From the IMG/VR virus record IMGVR_UViG_3300034110_001068, positions 1 through 64,000 of that record: a stretch of 64,000 nt of DNA. One strand, given 5' to 3'. Below, piece after piece: positions 57,495 to 64,000 of the stretch (positions within the stretch are counted from its first letter, which is position 1; every line of letters begins with the position of its first letter). The notes below the pieces were generated by a model. It was not told where the DNA came from. It worked only from the letters and a program-made list of their open reading frames with translations, and did not search any database. Origin of the DNA: a virus. The translations under genes and the position numbers were made by a program.

Positions 57495-57641
57495 GGCAGC
57501 GATGAATCGGCCTAAACGATTCAGAGGGATGGCAACTGTCCCAGGGTGCGCAGCGTAAAGCCCCAAATCAGTTATCCGGCGGACGGTGTCGCGGCCGGAA
57601 GAAAAATTTGAATGAGCCCGTACCGCGCCAGCAGCGCCGAA
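57495..57641 (+). ncRNA. Conserved noncoding leader element, prophage copy
   Basis: Aligns with 14441-14588 (reverse strand). Hairpin TGAATCG-N7-CGATTCA is at 57503-57523. TCCGGC (57575-57580) can pair locally with GCCGGA (57594-57599) or, as part of an 11-bp perfect match GTTATCCGGCG (57571-57581), with CGCCGGATAAC (57469-57479) at the very start of the transcript. The element lies between the left promoter and the first gene, transcribed in the same sense as in the tailocin. Confidence 0.7.
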
Positions 57642-57714
57642 GGGACACGGAATTTTTCACTGATGCACCTGGTTGGCCGGGTGCATTGGGAAAACAACCG
57701 ACAGGTGATCGACC

Positions 57715-57876
57715 ATGAAGTACGAAGACGCAATCGCGAAGCTCGAGCAGCACGCTCAACAGTGCGAGGACAACGCCGCAATTCAACGGCGTGAGGGCAA
57801 TTGGAAGGAAGCTGATTACAACGACGGCGTGGCAGCTGGTTACCGCGTTGCCGTTGCAGTTCTGAAGGCCGAGTGA
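57715..57876 (+). CDS. Small phage protein, first gene of the plus-strand operon
   Basis: A 53-aa protein, MKYEDAIAKLEQHAQQCEDN through WKEADYNDGVAAGYRVAVAV, mostly helical and acidic. Similar very small proteins are frequent in early regions of Pseudomonas phages. Function unknown. The leader element precedes it. Confidence 0.68.
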   Translation: MKYEDAIAKLEQHAQQCEDNAAIQRREGNWKEADYNDGVAAGYRVAVAVLKAE

Positions 57877-58374
57877 TCATCGCTGCTGCACCTTGGCGAC
57901 AGGGTGCAGCGGGATGCGGACGCCAACCCAGCAGACGCTGGACACCTGCAGGCAAAACCAGAGACCGGCGAGCGCCCGCCAAGATGCCAACGGCGCGCAT
58001 TGGAGGATGACCACCATGAAATAGACAAGCGCTTCAACTTGGGTAGCGAAGAAAGCCTGCAGTATTCGCTCGAGACTCCACGAACAGGCAGCGGACATCT
58101 GGGCCGTCGGTGTCACCGCGCACTGGCCGAGCAATCGGTAGGCCACCCCAAGCTCAAGGTCACCGCTGATGATTCAAACCCAGTCTGTCGCCAGTAGCGA
58201 GCCTGGGAGGCTGTCACGTAGGGAGGTCTTCGTGGCACCACCGAAAGCCCGGGGCGACTCGGGCTTTTTTACGCCCGCCTTTATGCGTCATCACTCTCCC
58301 CCTGCGCCCAACGGCAACCGGAAGGCGGCACAGAGTGTTGACGAATACACGCAACCCACACCGAGGCATCTGCC
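57877..58374. other. 498-bp stretch without a supported gene
   Basis: Open frames exist on both strands but none has a good start, ribosome site or recognisable product. It contains the terminator at 58244-58270. Confidence 0.4.
58244..58270 (+). terminator. Rho-independent terminator in the early plus operon
   Basis: AAAGCCCG-N8-CGGGCTTT followed by U residues. It lies between the first small gene and the rest of the early genes, a place where lambdoid phages have N- or put-dependent terminators. Confidence 0.75.
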
Positions 58375-58647
58375 ATGCATCCATCATTTCAAGAGCGCAT
58401 CGACGAACTCGGTGTGCTGCTCCAGAAAACCCACGCCGCGCGACTGGAGTTCTTCAAGCGCGTTGACCAAGTCATGCCACCCAAGAAGGTTCGCTTCCAA
58501 GTGTCCGGCGAGAGCGGCGGTATGTATCGGGTCATCGACCTGAGCAGCGGCAAGACTCGCGCCTTCCGTGAAACCTTCAAGGCGGCGTATGACATCGCAA
58601 TGCAATTCGAAGAGAAGGCCAACCGGCCGGCGGGAGGTGTCCAGTGA
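58375..58647 (+). CDS. Hypothetical phage protein
   Basis: A 90-aa protein, MHPSFQERIDELGVLLQKTH with GMYRVIDLSSGKTRAFRETF. Begins a run of coupled genes (ATGs or GTGs overlapping stops). Unknown function. Confidence 0.7.
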   Translation: MHPSFQERIDELGVLLQKTHAARLEFFKRVDQVMPPKKVRFQVSGESGGMYRVIDLSSGKTRAFRETFKAAYDIAMQFEEKANRPAGGVQ

Positions 58648-58955
58648 TCGGTGTCCCCCTTCCTGATCCGCGCGACGAGGTCACCGCAAAGATCAGCCGC
58701 GCACTCGAAGACTTCTTCGGCGCCGGCAAACACGTCCAGCACATCCCGTCCGGCGTCAGCGCTGAGGTGCCGATGTTCGGCGCCACCCCGCACAGCAAAA
58801 AGCTGCGGGCACTGCGTGACAAAGACGCGCCGAAGGTGAAAGCCCAGGCCGAAGCCGGCAAGACCGCATCCATGGCCGCCACCGCGCTCGACATGCGCAT
58901 CAGCCGCGTGAAGCTGATCGCCCAGGAGAACGGCATTACGTTCGCCGAGAAATGA
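58644..58955 (+). CDS. Hypothetical phage protein, possible DNA-binding C-terminus
   Basis: A 103-aa protein with GTG start overlapping the preceding stop. The C-terminal AATALDMRISRVKLIAQENG looks like a helix-turn-helix fragment. Function unknown. Confidence 0.68.
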   Translation: MIGVPLPDPRDEVTAKISRALEDFFGAGKHVQHIPSGVSAEVPMFGATPHSKKLRALRDKDAPKVKAQAEAGKTASMAATALDMRISRVKLIAQENGITFAEK

Positions 58956-59046
58956 AGCGCATCAGCAAACAGGTGCAGCAGCGCCTTCGACAATCGCAGT
59001 TCTACCTTCCCCCCAGCGGCCTGTTGGCCAACCCGGAGAAAAAACA

Positions 59047-59394
59047 ATGTCCACCCCAACTGATACCGCCGAGTTCCTCGAAGAGCTGAACGGCGGCGCC
59101 TTTGCCAGCCAGATCGGCCATGCCCTTTCCGAAGTAGCGGCCGGGGTGGTTGACCACGGCAAGGCCGGCAAGCTGGTCATCACCCTGGACTTCAGCCAGA
59201 TCGGTGAATCCAGCCAGGTGAAGATCAAGCACAAGCTCGACTACAAGGTTCCGACCAAGCGTGGTACCCGCAGCGAGAACACCAGCCTGGATACGCCGAT
59301 GCACGTCGGCTCCGGCGGCAAGATCACTCTGTTCGCTGAAAAGCACGACCAGCTCTTCACCCGTGAAGAAGCCCCCATCAAACCCCGCACCTGA
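59047..59394 (+). CDS. Hypothetical phage protein upstream of DUF2303
   Basis: A 115-aa protein (MSTPTDTAEFLEELNGGAFA, KLVITLDFSQIGESSQVKIK, EKHDQLFTREEAPIKPRT). A predicted beta-rich protein usually paired with DUF2303 proteins in phage early operons; role unknown. Confidence 0.76.
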   Translation: MSTPTDTAEFLEELNGGAFASQIGHALSEVAAGVVDHGKAGKLVITLDFSQIGESSQVKIKHKLDYKVPTKRGTRSENTSLDTPMHVGSGGKITLFAEKHDQLFTREEAPIKPRT

Positions 59395-59422
59395 TTCCAC
59401 CCCACTCACAAGGAACTGAAGA

Positions 59423-60238
59423 ATGTCCCTGACCAAAGATGCGATCCAGCTCATCACCGATACCGCTCTCGAAGCAAGCGGCAAAAGCCTCGAAACCCTG
59501 ACCCCCACCGTCGTTCTTCCAGATGGCTGCCAGATCGTCAGCTTGGAGAAATGGCAGACCGGCCGCAGTCGTTTCCGCGGCATCTACTCCACTCACTCGC
59601 TGGCTGACTTCAGCGCCTACGTCGCCGACCGCGCGATCGCAACCGCCAAAGGCTTCATCGACCAGGACGAAATGACCTGCACGCTGCTGTTCAACCTGGG
59701 GACCGATGCGGAGCCAGGGCACGCAGACGATCGCGCGGTGCTGAAACTCAAGGCATCGGCCGGATACAAAGCTGCTCAGTCAATTGGCGGCCGACCAATG
59801 ACGCAGAAGGATTTGAGCGACTGGATCGAGGACTGGCACCAGTACCTGACGCCAGTGGATGACGAAGGTAAAGCGATTCCTGTCGCCCGAGCCATCGCTG
59901 CGGTGCGCACCATCACCGTGAAAGCGACCAGCGAATCCGAAAACACCGTCGGCGACACCAGCGCCAGCCGTAGCGCTATGGATCAGATCGAAGCCCGCAG
60001 TAAAGAAACGCTTCCCGCTGCGCTGCTATTCAACATTATCCCGTTCGAGGGTCTGACCGAGCAGCAAATAAACCTCCGAATCTCGGTCATCACCAGCGGC
60101 GCAGTGCCAGCGCTGAAGCTGCGCTGGGTCGGTGAAGAGGTGCAGCGGGAAGACATCGCGCAGGAATTCAAGACAGTGCTTCAGGAAAAAATCGGCACCA
60201 ACGCATCGCTTTGCCTCGGATCTTTCGATCCAAAGTAA
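59423..60238 (+). CDS. DUF2303 family protein (YfdQ-like)
   Basis: A 271-aa DUF2303 protein (SLADFSAYVADRAIATAKGF, GRPMTQKDLSDWIEDWHQYL, ALLFNIIPFEGLTEQQINLR). Family members are widespread in early or recombination regions of temperate phages. The biochemical role is unknown. GGAAC precedes the ATG. Confidence 0.88.
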   Translation: MSLTKDAIQLITDTALEASGKSLETLTPTVVLPDGCQIVSLEKWQTGRSRFRGIYSTHSLADFSAYVADRAIATAKGFIDQDEMTCTLLFNLGTDAEPGHADDRAVLKLKASAGYKAAQSIGGRPMTQKDLSDWIEDWHQYLTPVDDEGKAIPVARAIAAVRTITVKATSESENTVGDTSASRSAMDQIEARSKETLPAALLFNIIPFEGLTEQQINLRISVITSGAVPALKLRWVGEEVQREDIAQEFKTVLQEKIGTNASLCLGSFDPK

Positions 60239-60244
60239 AAGGAT

Positions 60245-60262
60245 AGGCCGGGAAACCGGCCT
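60245..60262. terminator. Hairpin between convergent genes
   Basis: AGGCCGG-GAAA-CCGGCCT is a 7-bp G+C stem with a GNRA loop between the ends of DUF2303 (plus) and the HEPN-like gene (minus). No U-run, so efficiency as a terminator is uncertain. Confidence 0.5.
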
Positions 60263-60298
60263 CACTTATCGCTATGAAGTACATTAAGTTCGCTTTTA

Positions 60299-61384
60299 TC
60301 AGAACCTGGCAATAGGTCCTGAGCGCCAGTCATGGTCAATCACGTGCCGACCATGAAATACTCCTGTTTTCACCCACCCATTATCTTCTGAGGCAATGAA
60401 ATCGAGCACGAAGTGATCCCAAAACTGGGACTCAGTTTTTATTCCTCTAATCATCGCTTCCGCAATCAGTGCAATAACGCGCTTACAGAGAAACTCTGTC
60501 AGAGCAACAAACCAATCCAACTTGTCAGCATCTATCGTCGAAGAACTTAAGTCCGTTCCACCTTCATGGATTATTTCACACCTATAGCTATACATATCTT
60601 TGATTGATTGCTTCCAGAGCGACGCCCAAGGATTGGCGTTCTTACTCATGAACTCGCGTTTTTCCTTATCTTTATATATAAGCCCTGCGTAATATTTTCC
60701 GGGCGCTCCGACCAACATTGAGTATCGCTTCGAAACGCCGGTCCCATTTCTTTCATCACTTGAAAGTAGTGATTCTAATCCGATCCAGTTGAAGGCGAAT
60801 TTGTGCGCAACATGTGGTGAAAACTCGGATTCACGCTGCCAATCCATGCATTTACTTAGTGCAACTCCTAGAGGATCAAGCCTTCCTCGAATGGTTTCTC
60901 CGAGGAACCAGTCCCAAAAATCATAGTCCGGAGGCATGATCAAAAAAGGGCCGAACGATGACGGCTCTTCCTCGATCGGGCTCCAAACCCCACCTTTTAA
61001 AATGACTCCTACCGCACGGCCGGCTTGGCGATTCCAGGAAAGCAAACGAGCTTTGGCAGAAAAGACCTTCCTGTTAAATATCGACAGCGACATGTCAGCC
61101 ACCATCAGACCTATCCGAATCCCATGATCGCTCAAATCTTTCATTGGGATGAATATCAGTTTCGGATCACCCAAAGTTATCTTTTGTGAAAGCTCAATAC
61201 CAAAAGACGAAAATGATTTTACTAGAGCATCATTAAATCCAGCCGACAGACTTGGTTCTAAATCGCTCTGCTTCGCAAGATAAACATCTGGTCCTTGCCC
61301 CAGCGGCACGACAGGGAAAGTTGCTATTCCGGTTACTGCCAAAGCTATCCAGCTGGACTCAGCATCTATAGGAACGGTAGGCAT
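60299..61384 (-). CDS. HEPN-like (ApeA-type) protein, candidate anti-phage moron
   Basis: A 361-aa protein on the strand opposite to its neighbours and clearly richer in A+T. The N-terminal two-thirds is unrecognised (VADMSLSIFNRKVFSAKARL). The C-terminal helical third holds Arg268 and His273 in MYSYRCEIIHEGGTDL, the R-x4-H motif of HEPN ribonucleases, with IGLESLLSSDERNGTGVSKR before it as in Apea-type HEPN domains. Such proteins often act in abortive infection. Orientation, composition and a terminator-like hairpin at its 3' end fit an autonomous lysogenic moron. Confidence 0.68.
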   Translation of the reverse strand: MPTVPIDAESSWIALAVTGIATFPVVPLGQGPDVYLAKQSDLEPSLSAGFNDALVKSFSSFGIELSQKITLGDPKLIFIPMKDLSDHGIRIGLMVADMSLSIFNRKVFSAKARLLSWNRQAGRAVGVILKGGVWSPIEEEPSSFGPFLIMPPDYDFWDWFLGETIRGRLDPLGVALSKCMDWQRESEFSPHVAHKFAFNWIGLESLLSSDERNGTGVSKRYSMLVGAPGKYYAGLIYKDKEKREFMSKNANPWASLWKQSIKDMYSYRCEIIHEGGTDLSSSTIDADKLDWFVALTEFLCKRVIALIAEAMIRGIKTESQFWDHFVLDFIASEDNGWVKTGVFHGRHVIDHDWRSGPIARF

Positions 61385-61432
61385 AAAATAAAGGCTCCAA
61401 AATCACCAAAGCTATTAAGACAGGAATTGATC

Positions 61433-61750
61433 ATGCAGTCGAAAATATATTTGTCTGGACCTATGACCGGCCTGCCCGGAGTCAACTTCCCAGCCTTCCA
61501 CGCCATGACCGGCCAGCTCCGCGACGCCGGCTACACGGTGACCAACCCTTCCGAGCTCAACCCGGACGGCGGCACCTGGAGTGAATGCATGCGCCGCGAC
61601 ATCAAGGCGCTGATGGACTGCGACACGGTGGCCAGGCTTCCCGGCTGGCGCTCTTCAAGCGGTGCCCGCCTCGAAGTGCTGATCGCTGAACGCCTCGGCA
61701 TGAAGGTTGTGAATGCCCATGATCTGGTATCGATGGAGATTGCAGGATGA
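61433..61750 (+). CDS. DUF4406 nucleoside deoxyribosyltransferase-like protein
   Basis: A 105-aa protein (MQSKIYLSGPMTGLPGVNFP, NPSELNPDGGTWSECMRRDI, LPGWRSSSGARLEVLIAERL). The fold is related to nucleoside 2-deoxyribosyltransferases, so a nucleotide-metabolism role is possible. AGGAATT precedes the ATG. Confidence 0.88.
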   Translation: MQSKIYLSGPMTGLPGVNFPAFHAMTGQLRDAGYTVTNPSELNPDGGTWSECMRRDIKALMDCDTVARLPGWRSSSGARLEVLIAERLGMKVVNAHDLVSMEIAG

Positions 61751-61986
61751 ACGGCATCCGAATAATGAAAAACGATTTACTGCCGCCGATGACAATGATG
61801 GTGAGCCCGGATCTGTATCAGCAGCTGACGGAAACACCGGAGCAGGCCAAGGCGCGGCGTGAATACACCCTGACCCAGTTGGCAACTTTGACAGCGATGG
61901 TGAAAACGGCCGCCAGCCGTAAGCACAGCGCATGCCAGCAACCACAAGCACATCCAGCTCGGTGCGGATGCGGAGAACTGCCATGA
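61747..61986 (+). CDS. Hypothetical phage protein
   Basis: A 79-aa protein (MNGIRIMKNDLLPPMTMMVS, EQAKARREYTLTQLATLTAM). Stop-start overlaps on both sides. Unknown function. Confidence 0.66.
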   Translation: MNGIRIMKNDLLPPMTMMVSPDLYQQLTETPEQAKARREYTLTQLATLTAMVKTAASRKHSACQQPQAHPARCGCGELP

Positions 61987-62378
61987 CTGAGGTCCATCGA
62001 TACAAAGCCGTGACGATGATTTCAGCGGCCGGCGCGACCATTGGATATGACCCGCACGGGCCTGATGTGGTGATGGCCGCGGAGTTCGACCGGGTCACCG
62101 CCGAGCGTGACGCCCTGCAACTGCTGCTGAACGAGCGGGACGAACGACTGCACAGCCTTGAGCAGTCACGCCGTGCTGAATTCGACAATGGACGGGCGGC
62201 GGAGCAGCGGAACGAAGAGCTGTCAGGGATGCTGCAGCACTTGGTCGATAACCCCTATCGATTCACCGACGCCTACCGCGCTCGCATCGCGGCGGTGCTC
62301 AACCCAGAACCAGAAGTCGATAACCAACGAACCATTGACGCCCTCAAGGAAGCTGGCTTCATCGGGCTGAAAACATGA
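61983..62378 (+). CDS. Coiled-coil phage protein (Ead/Ea22-like pattern)
   Basis: A 131-aa protein. The central heptads (DRVTAERDALQLLLNERDER) and C-terminal LVDNPYRFTDAYRARIAAVL resemble the spacer proteins of lambdoid left operons. No enzymatic motif. Confidence 0.68.
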   Translation: MTEVHRYKAVTMISAAGATIGYDPHGPDVVMAAEFDRVTAERDALQLLLNERDERLHSLEQSRRAEFDNGRAAEQRNEELSGMLQHLVDNPYRFTDAYRARIAAVLNPEPEVDNQRTIDALKEAGFIGLKT

Positions 62379-62551
62379 GCCCTGAATACGCGCCGCTGGC
62401 CGTGATTTGCACAGGAATCATCAGCGGTTTGGCGGGCTACATGTACGGCTTTTTGCGCGCCCAGTCGAAGTACATCCCTGAAATCGTCGAAGTCAACCAT
62501 GAAGTTGCCAAGCTGAAGCTGCTGGCCCGCCTCGACTCCGAACAGAAGTAA
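62375..62551 (+). CDS. Small single-pass membrane protein
   Basis: A 58-aa protein with one N-terminal helix (LAVICTGIISGLAGYMYGFL) and a charged cytoplasmic helix. The ATG overlaps the previous stop. Possibly an exclusion or moron-type protein; unknown. Confidence 0.68.
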   Translation: MSPEYAPLAVICTGIISGLAGYMYGFLRAQSKYIPEIVEVNHEVAKLKLLARLDSEQK

Positions 62552-62602
62552 CTCCCTCCCCCTTCAAAGTCAGCCGCTATAGCGGCAAGGACGAGCTCGC
62601 CC

Positions 62603-62926
62603 ATGGAAACGATAAAACTGATTCAGCCGGCGCCGGTTGTGCGCGATGAGAACGGCATGTTCCAGCATCCAGATATGCCCGACTTCGACGAGGGTGACGG
62701 CGACAAGTGCAAGGTTTGGATAGCCGAGCAAGGCCTTCAAGTCGGCATGGTCAGTCTCGAGTTCGCAGAACCCGCAATCGCCGACCGCTACTTCGAATCC
62801 CACGACCCGAATTGCAGCTACTGGGAGCCTGACCGCCCCGATGGCGAAGGCTGGTTCTGCCTGGCGATTCACGACACCGACGATGGCCCTGTCTGCTGGT
62901 GGGCACGCCGCGAGGTGACGCCATGA
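62603..62926 (+). CDS. Hypothetical phage protein
   Basis: A 107-aa acidic protein with DRYFESHDPNCSYWEPDRPD and a Trp-rich C-terminus (GWFCLAIHDTDDGPVCWWAR). Unknown function; coupled to the next gene by ATGA. Confidence 0.7.
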   Translation: METIKLIQPAPVVRDENGMFQHPDMPDFDEGDGDKCKVWIAEQGLQVGMVSLEFAEPAIADRYFESHDPNCSYWEPDRPDGEGWFCLAIHDTDDGPVCWWARREVTP

Positions 62927-63297
62927 GCAAGCGAGCGATTCATCTTTACCCGTGGGACGGCGGCACTGAGGCTGATCAGGATCCGCCAGAGCACGTCTAT
63001 TGCGGCACCGACGGCGTCATGACCGACGACCAGCTCACCAATGACTGGCGGTACGTCACCTGCAAGCGCTGCCTCAAGATCCATGAAAAAGAGGTGGCCG
63101 CGCGAGCAGCTGACGACCGAGACCAGAAGGTCAAACTGTTCGACGAAGCCCAGGCCATCACCATCACCCTGGGTCACCGGAATATCTCAACCGCCATCAA
63201 GGCTTTGGTCAGGGAGCTCGACGAACTCAGGAATGAGCGTGACAACCTGCGCTTAGACCGAGACGGCCTACTCGAAGCAGGAGCGCACCTTCTATGA
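62923..63297 (+). CDS. Hypothetical zinc-knuckle and coiled-coil phage protein
   Basis: A 124-aa protein. HVYCGTDG and TCKRCLKIHEKEV suggest a metal site, and the last 50 residues (VRELDELRNERDNLRLDRDG) are a coiled coil. Unknown function. Confidence 0.69.
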   Translation: MSKRAIHLYPWDGGTEADQDPPEHVYCGTDGVMTDDQLTNDWRYVTCKRCLKIHEKEVAARAADDRDQKVKLFDEAQAITITLGHRNISTAIKALVRELDELRNERDNLRLDRDGLLEAGAHLL

Positions 63298-63347
63298 TCG
63301 CCCTCGCCTGGTTCGCCTACGTGTACTGCTACAAGGGGCCTCGGTGA
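63294..63347 (+). CDS. Possible 17-residue hydrophobic peptide
   Basis: MIALAWFAYVYCYKGPR is read from an ATG overlapping the previous stop and ends inside the next start. It could be a translated coupling peptide or a chance frame. Confidence 0.35.
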   Translation: MIALAWFAYVYCYKGPR

Positions 63348-63829
63348 TGAGTGCAGCAGCGAAAGTTCTCGACCCGTGCAGCGCCAGTCGAATGATGTGG
63401 TTCGACAAACAAGACCAGCGCGCGCTGTTCGGCGACATCCGTGACGAGCAGCACCTGCTTTGCGATGGCCGAGTATTGAGAGTTGAGCCGGATGTGCTGA
63501 TGGATTTCCGGAAATTGCCCTTCGAGGCCTCAACCTTCCGCCTGGTGGTATTCGATCCGCCGCACCTGACCCGCGCCGGGGTCGACAGCTGGATGCGGGC
63601 CAAGTACGGAATGCTGACCGCCGACTGGCGCGAGGACATTCGACAGGGTTTCGCCGAGTGTTTCCGGGTGCTGGAACCCGAAGGCATTTTGATCTTCAAG
63701 TGGAACGAGACCCAGGTGACGGTCAGTGAGCTGCTTGCGCTTACCGATGAAAAACCGCTGTTTGGCCACAAGTCAGGCAAGCGCGAAAAAACGCACTGGA
63801 TCACGTTCATGAAGCGGCCGGCACCATGA
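63347..63829 (+). CDS. SAM-dependent DNA methyltransferase-like protein
   Basis: A 160-aa class I methyltransferase: VLDPCSASRMMWFDKQDQRA (SAM loop), FRLVVFDPPHLTRAG (DPPH catalytic motif) and FRVLEPEGILIFKWNETQV. It resembles small phage MT-A70/adenine-type enzymes; target recognition cannot be judged. It may protect phage DNA from host restriction. Confidence 0.82.
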   Translation: MSAAAKVLDPCSASRMMWFDKQDQRALFGDIRDEQHLLCDGRVLRVEPDVLMDFRKLPFEASTFRLVVFDPPHLTRAGVDSWMRAKYGMLTADWREDIRQGFAECFRVLEPEGILIFKWNETQVTVSELLALTDEKPLFGHKSGKREKTHWITFMKRPAP

Positions 63830-64000
63830 ACCGCATGGTCAGCGTCCGCACCGAGGAACTGACCGGCCCGGCGCTGGACTGGGCAATAAACGCGGTCGAG
63901 GGTGATCAGCAGCCCGCCGCCGGCCAGCTGGATCTCTTCACCCTGCCAGACGCCGAGCAGCTGATGACGAAGTACGGCGTCTGGGTCGACGCTGGCCACC
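63826..64000 (+). CDS. DUF2591-like phage protein, partial
   Basis: The frame starts MNRMVSVRTEELTGPALDWA and continues past the window end. The TGPALDWAI opening is typical of DUF2591 proteins of phage early regions. ATGA overlap with the methyltransferase. Confidence 0.7.
   Translation, partial: MNRMVSVRTEELTGPALDWAINAVEGDQQPAAGQLDLFTLPDAEQLMTKYGVWVDAGH

Noticed and set aside
57877-58146. Hydrophobic minus-strand frame of 89 codons with GTG start
   Set aside because: It looks like a membrane protein by composition but has a weak ribosome site, opposes the operon and shows no family; antisense reading of a charged stretch can give the same pattern.
58169-58543. Plus-strand frame of 124 codons overlapping 58375-58647
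   Set aside because: It crosses a strong intrinsic terminator at 58244-58270 and overlaps a better gene.
58952-59089. 45-codon plus-strand frame starting in an ATGA overlap
   Set aside because: It runs into the well-supported next gene and becomes low-complexity (Pro/Ser) there, so it is probably not a gene.
1-64000. tRNA genes, rRNA, CRISPR arrays, complete insertion sequences
   Set aside because: I saw no cloverleaf-type sequence, no regularly spaced direct repeat array and no transposase gene. The REPIN at 5627-5719 is the only mobile-type repeat found.

Overview
The window comes from a fluorescent Pseudomonas (P. fluorescens group). The first 40 bases are the start of recA, preceded on the same strand by a CinA-type amidohydrolase gene (pncC), and the G+C-rich coding style and a GTGGGAGCGGGCTTGCTCG-type REP pair also fit. 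By established knowledge, the recA-cinA/mutS interval is a hotspot for phage-tail bacteriocins (R-tailocins) in this group. Almost everything else in the window is phage-derived.

Region 1 (about 0.7-15.5 kb, all on the minus strand) is an R-tailocin locus. Read in the direction of transcription it has a LexA-family repressor (PrtR type), a promoter with an ATGCAT operator array, a leader, a holin, a small Com-like zinc protein and a lectin-like bacteriocin. A complete Mu/SfV-type contractile tail follows: gp37, DUF2635, sheath, tube, frameshifted chaperone, tape measure, gpN, gpP, gp45, gp46, baseplate J, DUF2313 and tail fibre. A GH19 endolysin and nested Rz/Rz1 spanins finish the operon. 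There are no capsid, portal or terminase genes.

Region 2 (15.8-25.5 kb) is a lower-G+C island. It holds a membrane protein with Sel1 repeats (minus strand) and a tightly coupled plus-strand operon of seven genes: tandem nucleotidyltransferase, GtrA flippase, GT2 glycosyltransferase, GDPD-like protein, membrane glycosyltransferase fused to a P-loop kinase, HAD phosphatase and class II aldolase. It looks like an O-antigen decoration (serotype-conversion) cluster that makes its own activated substituent, whose chemistry I cannot name.

Region 3 (about 26 kb to the window end) is an SfV-like temperate phage with its right end outside the window. The minus-strand late genes encode terminase, portal, protease, HK97 capsid and connectors, then a tail module colinear with the tailocin, a tail fibre, an O-acyltransferase and a lysis cassette. 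They are governed by a Q-like gene, a late promoter and an immediate terminator. The minus-strand early genes encode Cro, CII-like, Rha, a lambda-O-like initiator with internal iterons, a P-like protein, nucleases and a tyrosine recombinase. The CI gene is on the plus strand. Two sets of TTTAGC-N5-GCTAAA operators flank the immunity region, each overlapping a promoter. The plus-strand operon holds small early genes, DUF2303, DUF4406, a methyltransferase, and a reverse-oriented HEPN-type gene that may be a defence moron.

The two phage-derived loci share more than tail genes. A noncoding element of about 147 nt, roughly 85% identical by eye with a compensatory base-pair change, lies just downstream of the operator-bearing promoter in each (14441-14588 minus; 57495-57641 plus). 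Perfect LexA boxes precede two small prophage genes (25962 and 57296), suggesting SOS control beyond repressor cleavage. These, with the Gtr-like island, are the best candidates for undescribed biology here.
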